A stretch of DNA of 64,000 nt from Streptomyces griseoviridis (GCF_005222485.1 NZ_CP029078.1:5111501-5175500); one strand, 5' to 3'. Shown: positions 1 through 9,262, numbered from the stretch's first letter. The notes: generated by a model from the sequence alone, not told the origin. Made by a program: numbers and translations.

Positions 1-1378
1 CGAACTTGTAGTCCCGCACCGCGGACGTCGACAGGTCGGCGTACTTGACCGCGCCGACGCCGACGTACCGGCCGTTCTCGACGATCTCGTCCTCGGTCAG
101 GCCGACCTTCTCGGCCTTCTCCCTGACCACGGCCGTCGCCCGGTCGACCGCCTCGTCGAGCAGATCCTCCAGCTTGACGGTCTCACCCGCACGCGTCTTG
201 AACGGCTTGCCGTCCTTGCCGAGGACCGTGCCGAAGGCCAACTGGTGCGCCTTCACCGTGTCGTTCAGCCAGCCGGCCCGCCGGGCGGTCTCGAAGACCA
301 TCCGGAAGTGCAGCGCCTGCCGGGCGTCGACCACGTACAGCAGGGTGTCCGCCTTCAGCCGGAAGACCCGGTCGCGGATCGCCGACAGGTCGGTGGCCGC
401 GTAGCCGAAGCCGCCGTCGGACTTCTGCACGATCAGCGGGACCGGGTTGCCGTCCGGGCCCTTGATGTCGTCGAAGAACACGCACAGCGCGCCCTCCGAG
501 CGGACCGCGACACCCGACTCCTCCAGGAGCCCGCACGTCTCGTGCAGCATGTCGTTGTAGCCGGACTCGCCGACGATGTCCTCGTCGTGGACCTCCATGT
601 CCAGCTTCTCGAAGACGGAGAAGAAGTAGATCTTCGACTCGTCCACGAACCGCTGCCAGGTCGCCAGCGTGCGCGGCTCACCGGCCTGGAGGTCGACCAC
701 CCGGCGCCTGGCCCGGGTCTTGAACTCCTCGTCGGAGTCGAAGAGTTTGCGGGCGGCCTTGTAGAGGCGGTCGAGGTTGGACATCGCCTCCTCGCCGCTG
801 ACGCCGTCGCCGCCCTTGTGGTCCAGCTCGCTCGGGTGCTCGTCCAGGTACTGGATGAGCATGCCGAACTGGGTGCCCCAGTCGCCGATGTGGTGCCTGC
901 GGACCACCTTCTCGCCCGTGAACTCCAGGATCTGCACCACCGCGTCGCCGATCACCGCGGACCGCAGGTGCCCGACGTGCATCTCCTTCGCCACGTTCGG
1001 CTGGGCGTAGTCGATGACCGTGGTGCCCGGCGCCTCGGCCCGCGGCACACCCAGGCGCGCGCCGTCGGCGGAGCGCGCGGCGAGGTTCGCCACGATCGCC
1101 CGGTCGCTGACGGTGACGTTGAGGAAGCCGGGCCCGGAGACCTCGACGTCCTTGATCAGCTCGTCCCCCGTGGCCACCTCGGAGACCACCCGCAGCGCCA
1201 GCTCCCGGGGGTTCGCCTTGGCCTTCTTGGCGAGCGCCAGGATGCCGTTCGCCTGGAAGTCAGCCCGGTCGCTTCGTCGCAGCAGCGGGTCCGCTCCGGC
1301 GGCCTCCGGCAGGGTGGCCGAGAGGGCGGACGCGAGCTGCTGCTGTACGGAGTCGCTGAGGGACGTGACCGAGGCCAT
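1..1378 (-). CDS. argS: Arginyl-tRNA synthetase (partial, C-terminus outside window)
   Basis: Class I aminoacyl-tRNA synthetase that charges tRNA-Arg in the cytoplasm. The reading frame runs leftward off the window, leaving about 459 N-terminal residues. The first hundred residues form the N-terminal additional domain typical of ArgRS. The class I HIGH signature appears as HVGH at residues 134-137, preceded by the ArgRS context [16 protein letters not shown]. The ATG at 1376-1378 is the only sensible start for the conserved [10 protein letters not shown]-terminus. The KMSKS-equivalent region and the anticodon-binding domain would lie beyond base 1. It is divergent from lysS with about 147 bases between the two starts. 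Identification rests on family motifs and is secure. Confidence 0.97.
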   Translation of the reverse strand, partial: MASVTSLSDSVQQQLASALSATLPEAAGADPLLRRSDRADFQANGILALAKKAKANPRELALRVVSEVATGDELIKDVEVSGPGFLNVTVSDRAIVANLAARSADGARLGVPRAEAPGTTVIDYAQPNVAKEMHVGHLRSAVIGDAVVQILEFTGEKVVRRHHIGDWGTQFGMLIQYLDEHPSELDHKGGDGVSGEEAMSNLDRLYKAARKLFDSDEEFKTRARRRVVDLQAGEPRTLATWQRFVDESKIYFFSVFEKLDMEVHDEDIVGESGYNDMLHETCGLLEESGVAVRSEGALCVFFDDIKGPDGNPVPLIVQKSDGGFGYAATDLSAIRDRVFRLKADTLLYVVDARQALHFRMVFETARRAGWLNDTVKAHQLAFGTVLGKDGKPFKTRAGETVKLEDLLDEAVDRATAVVREKAEKVGLTEDEIVENGRYVGVGAVKYADLSTSAVRDYKF

Positions 1379-1399
1379 GAAGTGGGAGCCGTTCTCCTC

Positions 1400-1430
1400 G
1401 TGGAATGGATAGACCCACCCAGTATTCCAC
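1400..1430. promoter_or_regulatory. Inverted repeat between argS and lysS
   Basis: GTGGAAT (1400-1406) and ATTCCAC (1424-1430) form perfect 7-base arms separated by 17 bases. The repeat lies 22 bases upstream of the argS start, within the divergent argS/lysS promoter region. It could be an operator or part of the argS leader. No regulator is identifiable. Confidence 0.35.
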
Positions 1431-1525
1431 GGGGGGTAAAGCCGTTTTCCCCGGTGCGGACCCGTCTGGGAGACTGGGGAGGTCAGCCGTGCGACCGTAC
1501 CGGCTGCCCAAGAGGAAAGAAGGAC

Positions 1526-3265
1526 GTGCCGATCGTGGCTCAGAGCACCGAGACCACCGACTGGGTCTCCCGTTTCGCGGACGAGGTCATCGAGGAGTCG
1601 GAGCGTCGGTCCCCGGGCAAACCGGTCGTCGTCGCGTCGGGTCTCTCGCCGTCCGGGCCGATCCACCTCGGCAACCTGCGCGAGGTCATGACCCCGCACC
1701 TGGTCGCCGACGAGGTGCGCCGCCGCGGCCACGAGGTGCGGCACCTGATCTCGTGGGACGACTACGACCGCTACCGCAAGGTGCCCGCCGGTGTCGCGGG
1801 CGTCGACGAGTCCTGGGCGGAGCACATCGGCAAGCCGCTCACCTCGGTCCCGGCCCCGGCCGGCTCCGCGCACCCGAACTGGGCCGAGCACTTCAAGGCC
1901 GCCATGGTCGCCTCGCTCGGCGAGCTGGGCGTCGAGTTCGACGGGATCAGCCAGACCGCGCAGTACACCTCGGGCGTCTACCGCGAGCAGATCCTGCACG
2001 CCATGAAGCACCGCGCCGACATCGACGCCGTGCTCGCCCAGTACCGGACCAAGCAGCAGCCGCCGAAGAAGCAGCAGCAGAAGGCCGTCGACGAGGCCGA
2101 GCTGGAGGCCGCCGAGGGGTCGGGCGCGGCCGACGAGGACGACGGCACCGGCTCCTCCGGCTACTTCCCGTACAAGCCGTACTGCGGCGGCTGCGGCAAG
2201 GACCTCACGACCGTCACCGGCTACGACGACGACACCACCGAGCTGACGTACACCTGCGCGGCGTGCGGCTTCTCGGAGACCGTGCGGCTGACCGAGTTCA
2301 ACCGCGGCAAGCTGGTCTGGAAGGTCGACTGGCCGATGCGCTGGGCCTACGAGGGCGTGGTCTTCGAGCCCAGCGGCGTCGACCACTCCTCGCCAGGCTC
2401 CAGCTTCCAGGTCGGCGGGCAGATCGTCGGGATCTTCGGCGGCGAGCGGCCGATCGGGCCGATGTACGCGTTCGTCGGGATCAGCGGCATGGCGAAGATG
2501 TCCAGCAGCAAGGGCGGCGTCCCGACGCCCGCCGACGCGCTCCAGATCATGGAGCCGCAGCTGCTGCGCTGGCTGTACGCCAGGCGCCGTCCCAACCAGT
2601 CCTTCAAGATCGCCTTCGACCAGGAGATCCAGCGGCTCTACGACGAGTGGGACAAGCTCGACGCCAAGGTCGCCGACGGTTCCGCGCTCCCCGGTGACGT
2701 CGCCGCGCACGCCCGCGCGATCGGCACCGCCGCCGGTGAGCTGCCGCGCACCCCGCGCCCGCTGCCGTACCGCACACTGGCGTCCGTCGCCGACGTCACC
2801 GCGGGCCACCAGGACCAGGCGCTGCGCATCCTCAGCGAGCTGGACCCCGAGCACCCGCTGACCTCCCTCGCGGAGGCCAGGCCCCGCTACGACAGGGCCG
2901 AGGCGTGGATCAACACGCACGTCCCCGCCGACCAGCGGACCATCGTGCGCGCCGAGCCCGACGGGGAGCTGCTGAAGTCCCTCGACGACGCGTCCCTGCG
3001 CTCGCTGCGGCTGCTGCTCGACGGCCTGGAGGACCACTGGTCGCTCGACGGCCTGACGCACCTCGTCTACGGCGTGCCGAAGGTCCAGGCCGGCTTCTCC
3101 GCCGACGCGGGCCCCAAGGAGCTGCCGCCGGAGATCAAGACGGCCCAGCGGACGTTCTTCGCGCTGCTGTACCGGCTGCTGGTCAGCCGTGACACCGGTC
3201 CCCGGCTGCCCACGCTGCTGCTGGCGGTCGGGCAGGAGCGGGTGCGGGCCCTGCTCGGGCAGTAG
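1526..3265 (+). CDS. lysS: Lysyl-tRNA synthetase, class I (archaeal type)
   Basis: Charges tRNA-Lys using the class I fold, unrelated to the class II LysRS of most bacteria. The HIGH motif is HLGN at residues 47-50, inside [13 protein letters not shown]. The KMSKS loop is AKMSSSKGG with Lys324 in place. A Cys-rich insertion (CGGCGKD followed about 20 residues later by CAACG) looks like the zinc-binding part of the catalytic insertion. A lysine/glutamine-rich segment at roughly residues 174-188 precedes it. I chose GTG 1526 because a purine-rich AGAGGAAAG lies 6 bases upstream. GTG 1535 (three codons later) is the alternative. Length, 579 residues, fits bacterial class I LysRS. Transcription probably ends at the strong hairpin immediately downstream. 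Confidence 0.95.
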   Translation: MPIVAQSTETTDWVSRFADEVIEESERRSPGKPVVVASGLSPSGPIHLGNLREVMTPHLVADEVRRRGHEVRHLISWDDYDRYRKVPAGVAGVDESWAEHIGKPLTSVPAPAGSAHPNWAEHFKAAMVASLGELGVEFDGISQTAQYTSGVYREQILHAMKHRADIDAVLAQYRTKQQPPKKQQQKAVDEAELEAAEGSGAADEDDGTGSSGYFPYKPYCGGCGKDLTTVTGYDDDTTELTYTCAACGFSETVRLTEFNRGKLVWKVDWPMRWAYEGVVFEPSGVDHSSPGSSFQVGGQIVGIFGGERPIGPMYAFVGISGMAKMSSSKGGVPTPADALQIMEPQLLRWLYARRRPNQSFKIAFDQEIQRLYDEWDKLDAKVADGSALPGDVAAHARAIGTAAGELPRTPRPLPYRTLASVADVTAGHQDQALRILSELDPEHPLTSLAEARPRYDRAEAWINTHVPADQRTIVRAEPDGELLKSLDDASLRSLRLLLDGLEDHWSLDGLTHLVYGVPKVQAGFSADAGPKELPPEIKTAQRTFFALLYRLLVSRDTGPRLPTLLLAVGQERVRALLGQ

Positions 3266-3272
3266 TCAAGGA

Positions 3273-3318
3273 CATGAGGAAGGGGCCCTCCACCGGTACG
3301 GAGGGCCCCTTCCTCATG
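3273..3318 (+). terminator. Strong hairpin terminator after lysS
   Basis: A perfect 19-base-pair stem (3273-3291 with 3300-3318) around an 8-base loop starts 7 bases after the lysS stop. It has no U-tract, as is usual in Streptomyces. The symmetric stem could also stop the convergent DUF2637 gene. Confidence 0.85.
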
Positions 3319-3393
3319 GGCCTCATGGGCCTCGAGGGTCTCGTGGGCCTCGGGGGTCTCGTGTGGCTCATGTTCCTCGCGAGCCTCATGGGC
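3313..3393. repeat. 9-base tandem repeat, nine units
   Basis: Nine consecutive 9-base units with consensus CTCATGGGC/CTCGTGGGC run from 3313 to 3393. They begin inside the right arm of the lysS terminator and end 19 bases before the stop codon of the convergent DUF2637 gene. No coding function is apparent. Confidence 0.8.
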
Positions 3394-3412
3394 GCGGCCG
3401 GCGCGGCCCGCG

Positions 3413-4843
3413 TCACGCGATGTGGTCCTCCTCCAGCTCCGCGTTGTAGCGGTTGGTGAAGGTGGTGACCAGGCGCTTCGTCTCCTCCGGGGGGAGGACG
3501 GTGCCGAACTCCGCCTCGATGTTCTCGCCGAACTCGCGCGGGGTCGGGTAGCTGCCGTCTATCGACTTCTTGAAGACCAGGTAGTAGTCGTCCACGTCCG
3601 GCTCGGTGCCGCCACCCGCGCCCAGCTCACGGGTACGGCCAGGACCCGACGGGATCTGGAACGTGCCGGTGTCCTCAGGGGAGGGCTCGGGCTCCGGGAG
3701 CTGCTCCTCGTCCTGCCGGGCGGGGAACTCCGGCTCCTGCTCCTGCCGCTGCGGCGGGAACCGCCGCTGCTCGAACCGGAGCTGCCGCGCGAACTGCTGC
3801 TCCTCTTCGTACCGCTGGGCCTGTTCGGCCTGCTCCTGCTCCGCGAACCACTCCCGGTACGCGGCATCCGGGTCGTACGTCGGGTCGTAGCCGCCCTGGT
3901 AGGCGACGGACTGCGGGTCCCGGGCCTGGAGCCACTGGCTGCGCGGCTCGGCCTCGGCGTACTCCTGTGCCTGTGCCTGTGCCTGTGCCTGTGTTTGCGG
4001 CTGCTGCGGCTGCTGCTGCCGGTCGCCTGGCTCGTCCGCGGTGGGCGCGGGGAGCTGCTCGCGAACCGGCGCCGGGGTGCTCTCCAGGGCGGGCGCGGCC
4101 TGCCGTTCCGGCTCGTGGGCCGCCTCGAGCCGGGGCGCAGGCGGCAGCAGGACCGGTTCGATCCCGGCCGCCGCGAGACCCGCGGGGGCCGTCTCCGCGA
4201 GCGGGACGCCGTAGCGGGCCAGCCGCAGCGGCATCAGGGACTCCACCGGCGCCTTGCGGCGCCAGGCGCGGCCGAACCGGGAGCGCAGCCTGGCCTGGTA
4301 GACCAGCCGCTCCTGCTCCAGCTTGATGACCTGCTCGTAGGAGCGCAGCTCCCACAGCTTCATCCGCCGCCACAGCAGGAACGTCGGCAGCGGCGAGAGC
4401 ACCCAGCGGGTGATGCGGACGCCCTCCATGTGCCGGTCGGCCGTGATGTCGGCCATCCGCCCGATCGCGTGCCTGGCCGCCTCGACGGCGACCACGAAGA
4501 GCACCGGTATCACCGCGTGCATGCCGGTGCCCAGCGGATCGGGCCAGGCGGCGGCGCCGTTGAACGCGATCGTCGCCGCCGTCAGCAGCCACGCCGTCTG
4601 GCGCAGCAGCGGGAACGGTATCCGGATCCACGTCAGCAGCAGATCGAGGGCGAGCAGGACGCAGATACCCGCGTCGATACCGATCGGGAACACGTACGAG
4701 AAGTTCCCGAAGCCCTTCTTGAGGGCCAGTTCGCGGACGGCGGCGTACGAACCGGCGAAGCCGATGCCGGCGATGATCACCGCACCGGTCACCACCACGC
4801 CGATGAGAACGCGGTGCATCCGAGTCAGCTGTGGCGCGGCCAC
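3413..4843 (-). CDS. DUF2637-type membrane protein with long acidic Gln/Glu-rich tail
   Basis: A 476-residue protein with four hydrophobic segments at about residues 11-32, 50-72, 82-100 and 108-124. This matches the DUF2637 family of actinobacterial membrane proteins related to Spd/transfer-associated proteins. The rest is a cytoplasmic-looking, charged and Gln/Glu/Pro-rich region with an Ala-Gln dipeptide run encoded by a 6-base CTGTGC repeat at 3965-3994. The C-terminus (SYPTPREFGENIEAEFG) is more ordered and may be a small separate domain. GTG 4843 is preceded by a clear GGGGAGGGGAG ribosome site about 4 bases upstream; the longer upstream frame has no better start. The function of DUF2637 proteins on chromosomes is not known to me. 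It converges on lysS. Confidence 0.8.
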   Translation of the reverse strand: MAAPQLTRMHRVLIGVVVTGAVIIAGIGFAGSYAAVRELALKKGFGNFSYVFPIGIDAGICVLLALDLLLTWIRIPFPLLRQTAWLLTAATIAFNGAAAWPDPLGTGMHAVIPVLFVVAVEAARHAIGRMADITADRHMEGVRITRWVLSPLPTFLLWRRMKLWELRSYEQVIKLEQERLVYQARLRSRFGRAWRRKAPVESLMPLRLARYGVPLAETAPAGLAAAGIEPVLLPPAPRLEAAHEPERQAAPALESTPAPVREQLPAPTADEPGDRQQQPQQPQTQAQAQAQAQEYAEAEPRSQWLQARDPQSVAYQGGYDPTYDPDAAYREWFAEQEQAEQAQRYEEEQQFARQLRFEQRRFPPQRQEQEPEFPARQDEEQLPEPEPSPEDTGTFQIPSGPGRTRELGAGGGTEPDVDDYYLVFKKSIDGSYPTPREFGENIEAEFGTVLPPEETKRLVTTFTNRYNAELEEDHIA

Positions 4844-4928
4844 CCGTACTCCCCTCCCCTTGCGTGCTGTTGCGCGCAACAGGGTGGCACATGTGTGCGG
4901 CGGACGTGGAACGGCGGTGGTGCGGAGG

Positions 4929-5864
4929 TCAGTTCTTGTCGTCGGCGGCAGGAGACTTCGCGGACTCCGAGGACCCCGAGGACTTCGCGGACGCACCGGA
5001 CTTCGAGGACTTGGCGTCCGACGGCGACGTGGACGGCTTCGCCGACGGGGACGCCGTCGCGGACTCGGAGGGTCCCTCGGCCGGCTGGTCCACCGTGTCG
5101 CCGTTGGCCGAGGCGACCGCCGCGACGACCTCCTTGGCCGCCTTCTGCGCGGACTTGGCGAGGGCGTCGGCGTCCGGGGTCTTCTCGCCCGCCAGTCCCG
5201 CGCCGTTGTAGTCGAGGGTGACGACGACGTTCTCGACCCGGGCGACGACCGTCTGCTGCTTGAAGGCGCCCTCCTTCTTCTTCAGGTCGTAGCCCACCGC
5301 GGTCGCCTGGTCGCCGGTGCCGGTCAGCGGCTGCGCCTTGGCGTTCTTGGCGCCCTCGACGGACTGGGCGTCACCGATCTGCTTCTGGTAGTACGCCTCG
5401 GCCAGCTTGTCGCCCTCGCCGCGGGTGACGTCCGACTCGAAGCGCAGCAGCGAGACGCTGAGCCAGCGGAACTGCGAGCCCTTGACGCCGTTGTCGTCGA
5501 GGCTGCTCCAGGAGCAACTGGTGCGCGCCTGCGTGTCGTTGGAGTTGCCCTCCTTGCCGGACGTGCCGGCCTTCGGGACGAGCGAGGACAGCGACTTCTT
5601 CGACAGCACCGCGCACGCGCCCGGCAGCTTGCGGTAGGCCGCGGGCTGGACGGTCGGGGAGGCGCTGACGGAGGGCGAGGCGGACGAGGCGCCGGCGTTC
5701 TTGCCGCCGCCCGAGTCGGCGCCGCTGTCGTCGGAGCCGGAGGAGCAGCCGGCCGCGAGCAGGACCAGCGGGACAGCCGTCGCGCCCACCAGGGCGCGGG
5801 TCAGGCGCTTCCCCCGCGGGGCGCGCGGGTCTCGTCGGGCATCTCGGTCCGCTGCTCGCTGCAT
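4929..5864 (-). CDS. DUF3558-like lipoprotein (copy 1)
   Basis: A 311-residue exported lipoprotein. After a basic N-terminus (RGKRLTRAL) there is a hydrophobic segment ending in the lipobox LLAAGC, then a Ser/Gly/Asp-rich linker. The mature domain contains the spaced cysteines and the GACAVL...SCSW pattern typical of DUF3558-type actinobacterial lipoproteins. The last 70 residues are a Ser/Lys/Ala/Pro-rich low-complexity tail. I start at ATG 5864 because AAGGA lies 4-5 bases upstream; the ATG five codons earlier has a poorer site. It is followed by the DUF2637 gene and preceded by a second DUF3558-like gene in the same direction, so a co-transcribed envelope set is plausible. No biochemical role is known. 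Confidence 0.8.
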   Translation of the reverse strand: MQRAADRDARRDPRAPRGKRLTRALVGATAVPLVLLAAGCSSGSDDSGADSGGGKNAGASSASPSVSASPTVQPAAYRKLPGACAVLSKKSLSSLVPKAGTSGKEGNSNDTQARTSCSWSSLDDNGVKGSQFRWLSVSLLRFESDVTRGEGDKLAEAYYQKQIGDAQSVEGAKNAKAQPLTGTGDQATAVGYDLKKKEGAFKQQTVVARVENVVVTLDYNGAGLAGEKTPDADALAKSAQKAAKEVVAAVASANGDTVDQPAEGPSESATASPSAKPSTSPSDAKSSKSGASAKSSGSSESAKSPAADDKN

Positions 5865-5997
5865 GGTTCCTTCACTCATGACGCTGGTGGTTCCTGCCGT
5901 CGGATCGGTTCCGAGGGGCCACCGTACGCGGTGGGGCGGGAAGGCGGTCCTGTTCGGCCCGTTTCGCGCGGGGGGCGGCCCGGCGCCCGAGCGGCCC

Positions 5998-6822
5998 TCA
6001 GACGCCCAGCCTGCCGGCCAGCTGGACCGCCAGTTTCCTGGCCCTGTCCTGCATTTCCTTGCTGTCGGGGACCGTTTTGACGGTGACCGGCTGCTCGACG
6101 TACTCGACGGTCACGATGACGTTGGACGTGCGGAACGCCACAGTCACCGTGCGCTGCCTGGCCGTCGAACCCGCGCTGTTGAGGCCGTCGTCGAGGAACG
6201 CCTCGTCGCCGAGGCCGCCGAGGACCCGCGGCTGGAGGTCGGCCGGGGTCGCCGAGGAGGAGGCGGAGGCGGACGGCGAGCCGGTCGCCGAGGCGGACGC
6301 GGAGCCGTTGGGGGAGGGGCCGGCCGCGGTGCTCCCGGTCGGGCTGGGGCTCGCGGCCTCGGAGGCGGCGGGCTCGGGGAGGTGGGCGGCGTCCCTGCGG
6401 ACCGCGAAGACCTCCTGGGCCTGGGTGTCGTCGCTGACGGAGTTGTCGTAGGAGACGACCCGTTCGAAGTCGACGAGGAGGTGGTCGGTGGCGTCCGCCG
6501 ACTGGACCTTCCACCGGCAGCCGACCTTGCGGTCGGTGTCGTAGGTGAGGGTCGCCTCGCCCTCGTACGCCTTGTCCCGCAGCTCGTCGTCGGTCAGTTG
6601 CGGGATGCCGGGCAGCAGGGAGTCGAGGGTGCCGTGGCCGACCACCCCGCAGGGCTCGGGGAGCGTGCGGTACTTGCCCGGCTGGGGCGCCGCCGTGGCG
6701 GTGCCGCCGTCGCCCGGGTTGGCGTCGTCGGTCGACCCGGAACCGCCCGAGCCGCCGGTGCAGCCGGCCAGCAGTGCCGCCAGGAGCGCGGCGACACCGG
6801 GTACATAGGCCTTCCGCTGCAC
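5998..6822 (-). CDS. DUF3558-like lipoprotein (copy 2)
   Basis: A 274-residue lipoprotein with N-terminus QRKAYVPG, a hydrophobic stretch and lipobox LLAGC at residues ~19-23, then a Gly/Ser/Asp linker. The mature part has the PEPCGVV...VGCRW cysteine pair that resembles copy 1 (GACAVL...SCSW), and both genes carry YRTLP/YRKLPG-type segments just before the first cysteine. They therefore look like divergent paralogues. A Pro/Ser/Ala-rich insertion at about residues 145-195 separates two halves of the domain. GTG 6822 has GGA 8 bases upstream. Its start is divergent from rtcB. Confidence 0.78.
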   Translation of the reverse strand: MQRKAYVPGVAALLAALLAGCTGGSGGSGSTDDANPGDGGTATAAPQPGKYRTLPEPCGVVGHGTLDSLLPGIPQLTDDELRDKAYEGEATLTYDTDRKVGCRWKVQSADATDHLLVDFERVVSYDNSVSDDTQAQEVFAVRRDAAHLPEPAASEAASPSPTGSTAAGPSPNGSASASATGSPSASASSSATPADLQPRVLGGLGDEAFLDDGLNSAGSTARQRTVTVAFRTSNVIVTVEYVEQPVTVKTVPDSKEMQDRARKLAVQLAGRLGV

Positions 6823-7061
6823 GGTCAGGCTCCTCTCGACGGGGGCGGGGTCGCCGTTCCTCCAGTGTCCCCGCTGGTTATTCGCTTGCCGTGGCGGGGT
6901 GACCGCTGGAGACAATGTCTATCGCACGCATGGCCGTGGATGCCGGTCCGCTGTCCCATTTCGCTGACCCTGGCACCGGTTTTGCGATTCAAGGCTTCTG
7001 TTGTGTATCGGGTGATATTCCCGAGCTGTTCCGGGGGTGTCGGGGAAAAAAGGGGGACGAG

Positions 7062-8255
7062 ATGTCGTACGTGGAGATACCGGGGGCGCAGGTCCCCATC
7101 CGGATGTGGGCCGACCCGGCGTCGGTCGAGGACGTCGCGCTCCAGCAGCTGCGCAACGTCGCCACCCTGCCCTGGATCAAGGGCCTCGCCGTCATGCCGG
7201 ACGTGCATTACGGCAAGGGCGCCACCGTCGGGTCCGTGATCGCCATGCGGGACGCGGTGTGCCCGGCGGCGGTCGGGGTGGACATCGGCTGCGGGATGTC
7301 GGCGGTGCGCACCTCGCTCACGGCGAACGACCTGCCCGGGGACCTCTCGCGGCTGCGCTCGAAGATCGAGCAGGCCATCCCGGTGGGGCGCGGGATGCAC
7401 GACGACCCGGTCGAGCCCGGCCGCTTCCACGGCATGGCCACCGCCGGGTGGGACGACTTCTGGGGCCGGTTCGACTCGGTCGCCGAGGCGGTCAGGTTCC
7501 GGCACGAGCGGGCCGGGAAGCAGATGGGGACGCTCGGCTCGGGCAACCACTTCGTGGAGGTCTGCACCGACACCGGGGGCGCGGTCTGGCTCATGCTGCA
7601 CTCCGGTTCCCGCAACATCGGCAAGGAGCTGGCCGAGCACCACATCGGCGTGGCCAGGGGACTCCCGCACAACCAGGGCCTGGTCGACCGCGACCTGGCC
7701 GTGTTCGTCGCGGACACCCCGCAGATGGCGGCCTACCGCAACGACCTGTTCTGGGCGCAGGAGTACGCCAGGCACAACCGCTCGATCATGATGGCGCTCC
7801 TGAAGGACGTGGTCCGGAAGGAGTTCAAGAAGGCGAAGCCCGTCTTCGAGCCGGAGATCAGCGCCCACCACAACTACGTCGCCGAGGAGCGCTACGACGG
7901 GATGGACCTGCTCGTCACCCGCAAGGGCGCGATCCGGGCCGGCTCGGGCGAGTTCGGGATCATCCCGGGTTCGATGGGCACCGGGTCGTACATCGTGAAG
8001 GGCCTCGGGAACGCGAAGTCCTTCAACTCCGCGTCGCACGGCGCCGGTCGGCGGATGAGCCGCAACGCCGCCAAGCGCCGCTTCTCCACCCGGGACCTGG
8101 AGGACCAGACCCGGGGCGTGGAGTGCCGCAAGGACTCCGGTGTGGTGGACGAGATCCCGGCCGCCTACAAGTCCATCGACCAGGTCATCGAGCAGCAGCG
8201 GGACCTCGTCGAGGTGGTGGCGAAGCTGAAGCAGGTCGTCTGCGTGAAGGGCTGA
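7062..8255 (+). CDS. rtcB: RtcB family RNA ligase
   Basis: Predicted GTP/Mn-dependent 3'-5' RNA ligase, joining 2',3'-cyclic phosphate or 3'-phosphate ends to 5'-OH ends. At 397 residues it is a compact RtcB. Recognisable motifs are VGVDIGCGM with the metal-binding Asp74 and Cys77, LGSGNHFVEV around residue 150, LHSGSRNIG, AHHNYV, GIIPGSMGTGSY, and SHGAGRRMS, whose histidine should be the guanylylated residue. The ATG at 7062 has AGGGGGACGAG directly upstream. No archease, RtcA, RtcR or toxin gene lies beside it, so its substrate is not indicated by context. It is monocistronic, with a hairpin 5 bases after its stop. Confidence 0.93.
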   Translation: MSYVEIPGAQVPIRMWADPASVEDVALQQLRNVATLPWIKGLAVMPDVHYGKGATVGSVIAMRDAVCPAAVGVDIGCGMSAVRTSLTANDLPGDLSRLRSKIEQAIPVGRGMHDDPVEPGRFHGMATAGWDDFWGRFDSVAEAVRFRHERAGKQMGTLGSGNHFVEVCTDTGGAVWLMLHSGSRNIGKELAEHHIGVARGLPHNQGLVDRDLAVFVADTPQMAAYRNDLFWAQEYARHNRSIMMALLKDVVRKEFKKAKPVFEPEISAHHNYVAEERYDGMDLLVTRKGAIRAGSGEFGIIPGSMGTGSYIVKGLGNAKSFNSASHGAGRRMSRNAAKRRFSTRDLEDQTRGVECRKDSGVVDEIPAAYKSIDQVIEQQRDLVEVVAKLKQVVCVKG

Positions 8256-8260
8256 GGAGC

Positions 8261-8281
8261 CGGCTGCCCCCGCGGCAGCCG
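8261..8281 (+). terminator. Hairpin after rtcB
   Basis: CGGCTGCC (8261-8268) and GGCAGCCG (8274-8281) form a perfect 8-base-pair stem with a 5-base loop. It sits between the rtcB stop and the stop of the convergent small membrane protein gene and can serve both strands. Confidence 0.7.
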
Positions 8282-8301
8282 CAACGGCCGTGTCCGGCGC
8301 G

Positions 8302-8442
8302 CTACTTGGCGTGCCGGACCGCGTAGATCATCACGAACGCGACGATGTGGATGCCGAAGAGGAAGTACGCGAGGTAGTACCAGACGTACCGCTCGCGCTT
8401 CTTCTCCAGGTCGAGCCGGCCGCGTTCCTCGTCGCTCGTCAT
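8302..8442 (-). CDS. 46-residue single-span membrane protein coupled to an SDR gene
   Basis: A short frame of 46 residues. The first 18 residues are highly charged (DEERGRLDLEKKRER), followed by an aromatic/hydrophobic segment (YVWYYLAYFLFGIHIVAFVM) that would span the membrane once, and a short basic tail. Its ATG overlaps the TGA of the upstream SDR gene as TGATG, so it should be translated by reinitiation after the SDR. The topology follows the positive-inside pattern only weakly. It resembles the many tiny membrane proteins of Streptomyces, but I cannot assign a family or function. Confidence 0.7.
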   Translation of the reverse strand: MTSDEERGRLDLEKKRERYVWYYLAYFLFGIHIVAFVMIYAVRHAK

Positions 8443-9209
8443 CACACGTCCCGGTGCACCTTCGTGTTCGACGCCTGGGCGCGCGGACGCAGCACCAGCA
8501 GATCGACGTTGACGTGGCTCGGGCGGGTGACCGCCCAGGCGATGGTGTCGGCCACGTCGTCCGCGGTCAGCGGCTCGGCGACGCCCTCGTAGACCTTCGC
8601 CGCCCGCTCCGCGTCGCCGCCGAAGCGGGTCAGCGCGAACTCGTCGGTCTTCACCATGCCGGGCGCGATCTCGATGACCCGCACCGGACGGCCGACGATC
8701 TCGAGCCGCAGCGTCTCCGCGAGGACGTGCGCGCCGTGCTTGGCGGCGACATAACCGCCGCCGCCCTCGTAGGTGCCGTGCCCGGCCGTCGACGAGACGA
8801 CGACGACCGTGCCGTCGCCGCTCGCCTCCAGCTTCGGCAGCAGCGCCTGGGTGAGGTTGAGGGTGCCGATGACGTTCGTCTCGTACATCGTGCGCCAGTC
8901 GGCCGGGTCACCGGTGGCCACCGGGTCGGCGCCCAGCGCGCCGCCCGCGTTGTTCACCAGCACCCCGATCGTCCCGAACGCCGTCGCGAACTCGTCGACC
9001 GCGGCCCGGTCCGTGACGTCCAGCTGGTACGCCGTCGCCGCGCCGCCCGCCGCGCCGATCTCCTCGGCGACCGCCTCGATCCGGTCCTTGCGGCGCGCGG
9101 TCAGCACCACCCGGTACCCGGCGGCGGCGAGCCGCCGTGCGGTGGCCGCTCCGATGCCGCCGCTCGCACCGGTGACGACGGCGATGCGGGAGGTGGCTGC
9201 GGGGGCCAT
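8442..9209 (-). CDS. Classical short-chain dehydrogenase/reductase (YdfG-like)
   Basis: A 255-residue NAD(P)-dependent oxidoreductase. It has the cofactor motif TGASGGIG at residues 13-20, an Arg-rich TARRKDR after the second strand that suggests NADPH preference, the NNAGG motif, catalytic Ser in VVSSTAG and the YVAAK active-site pair. The sequence EIAPGMVKTDEF and overall length match serine/3-hydroxy acid dehydrogenases of the YdfG type, but the substrate cannot be deduced. The ATG at 9209 opens immediately with the Rossmann fold. It is the first gene of a leftward pair with the 46-residue membrane protein. Confidence 0.88.
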   Translation of the reverse strand: MAPAATSRIAVVTGASGGIGAATARRLAAAGYRVVLTARRKDRIEAVAEEIGAAGGAATAYQLDVTDRAAVDEFATAFGTIGVLVNNAGGALGADPVATGDPADWRTMYETNVIGTLNLTQALLPKLEASGDGTVVVVSSTAGHGTYEGGGGYVAAKHGAHVLAETLRLEIVGRPVRVIEIAPGMVKTDEFALTRFGGDAERAAKVYEGVAEPLTADDVADTIAWAVTRPSHVNVDLLVLRPRAQASNTKVHRDV

Positions 9210-9262
9210 GGGCTGCTCCTGGGGGCTCGGCTGCGTGCTGCTCCCCTCAGATTAGGCGACCG

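Noticed and set aside
245..1525. Long plus-strand open frame continuous with lysS
   Set aside because: It is the antisense of argS in a GC-rich genome; the lysyl-tRNA synthetase similarity begins only at 1526, with a ribosome site there.
3422..5221. Large plus-strand frame opposite the DUF2637 and DUF3558 genes
   Set aside because: Composition is antisense-like (Arg/Leu-rich, no domain) and the minus-strand genes have motifs, signal peptides and ribosome sites.
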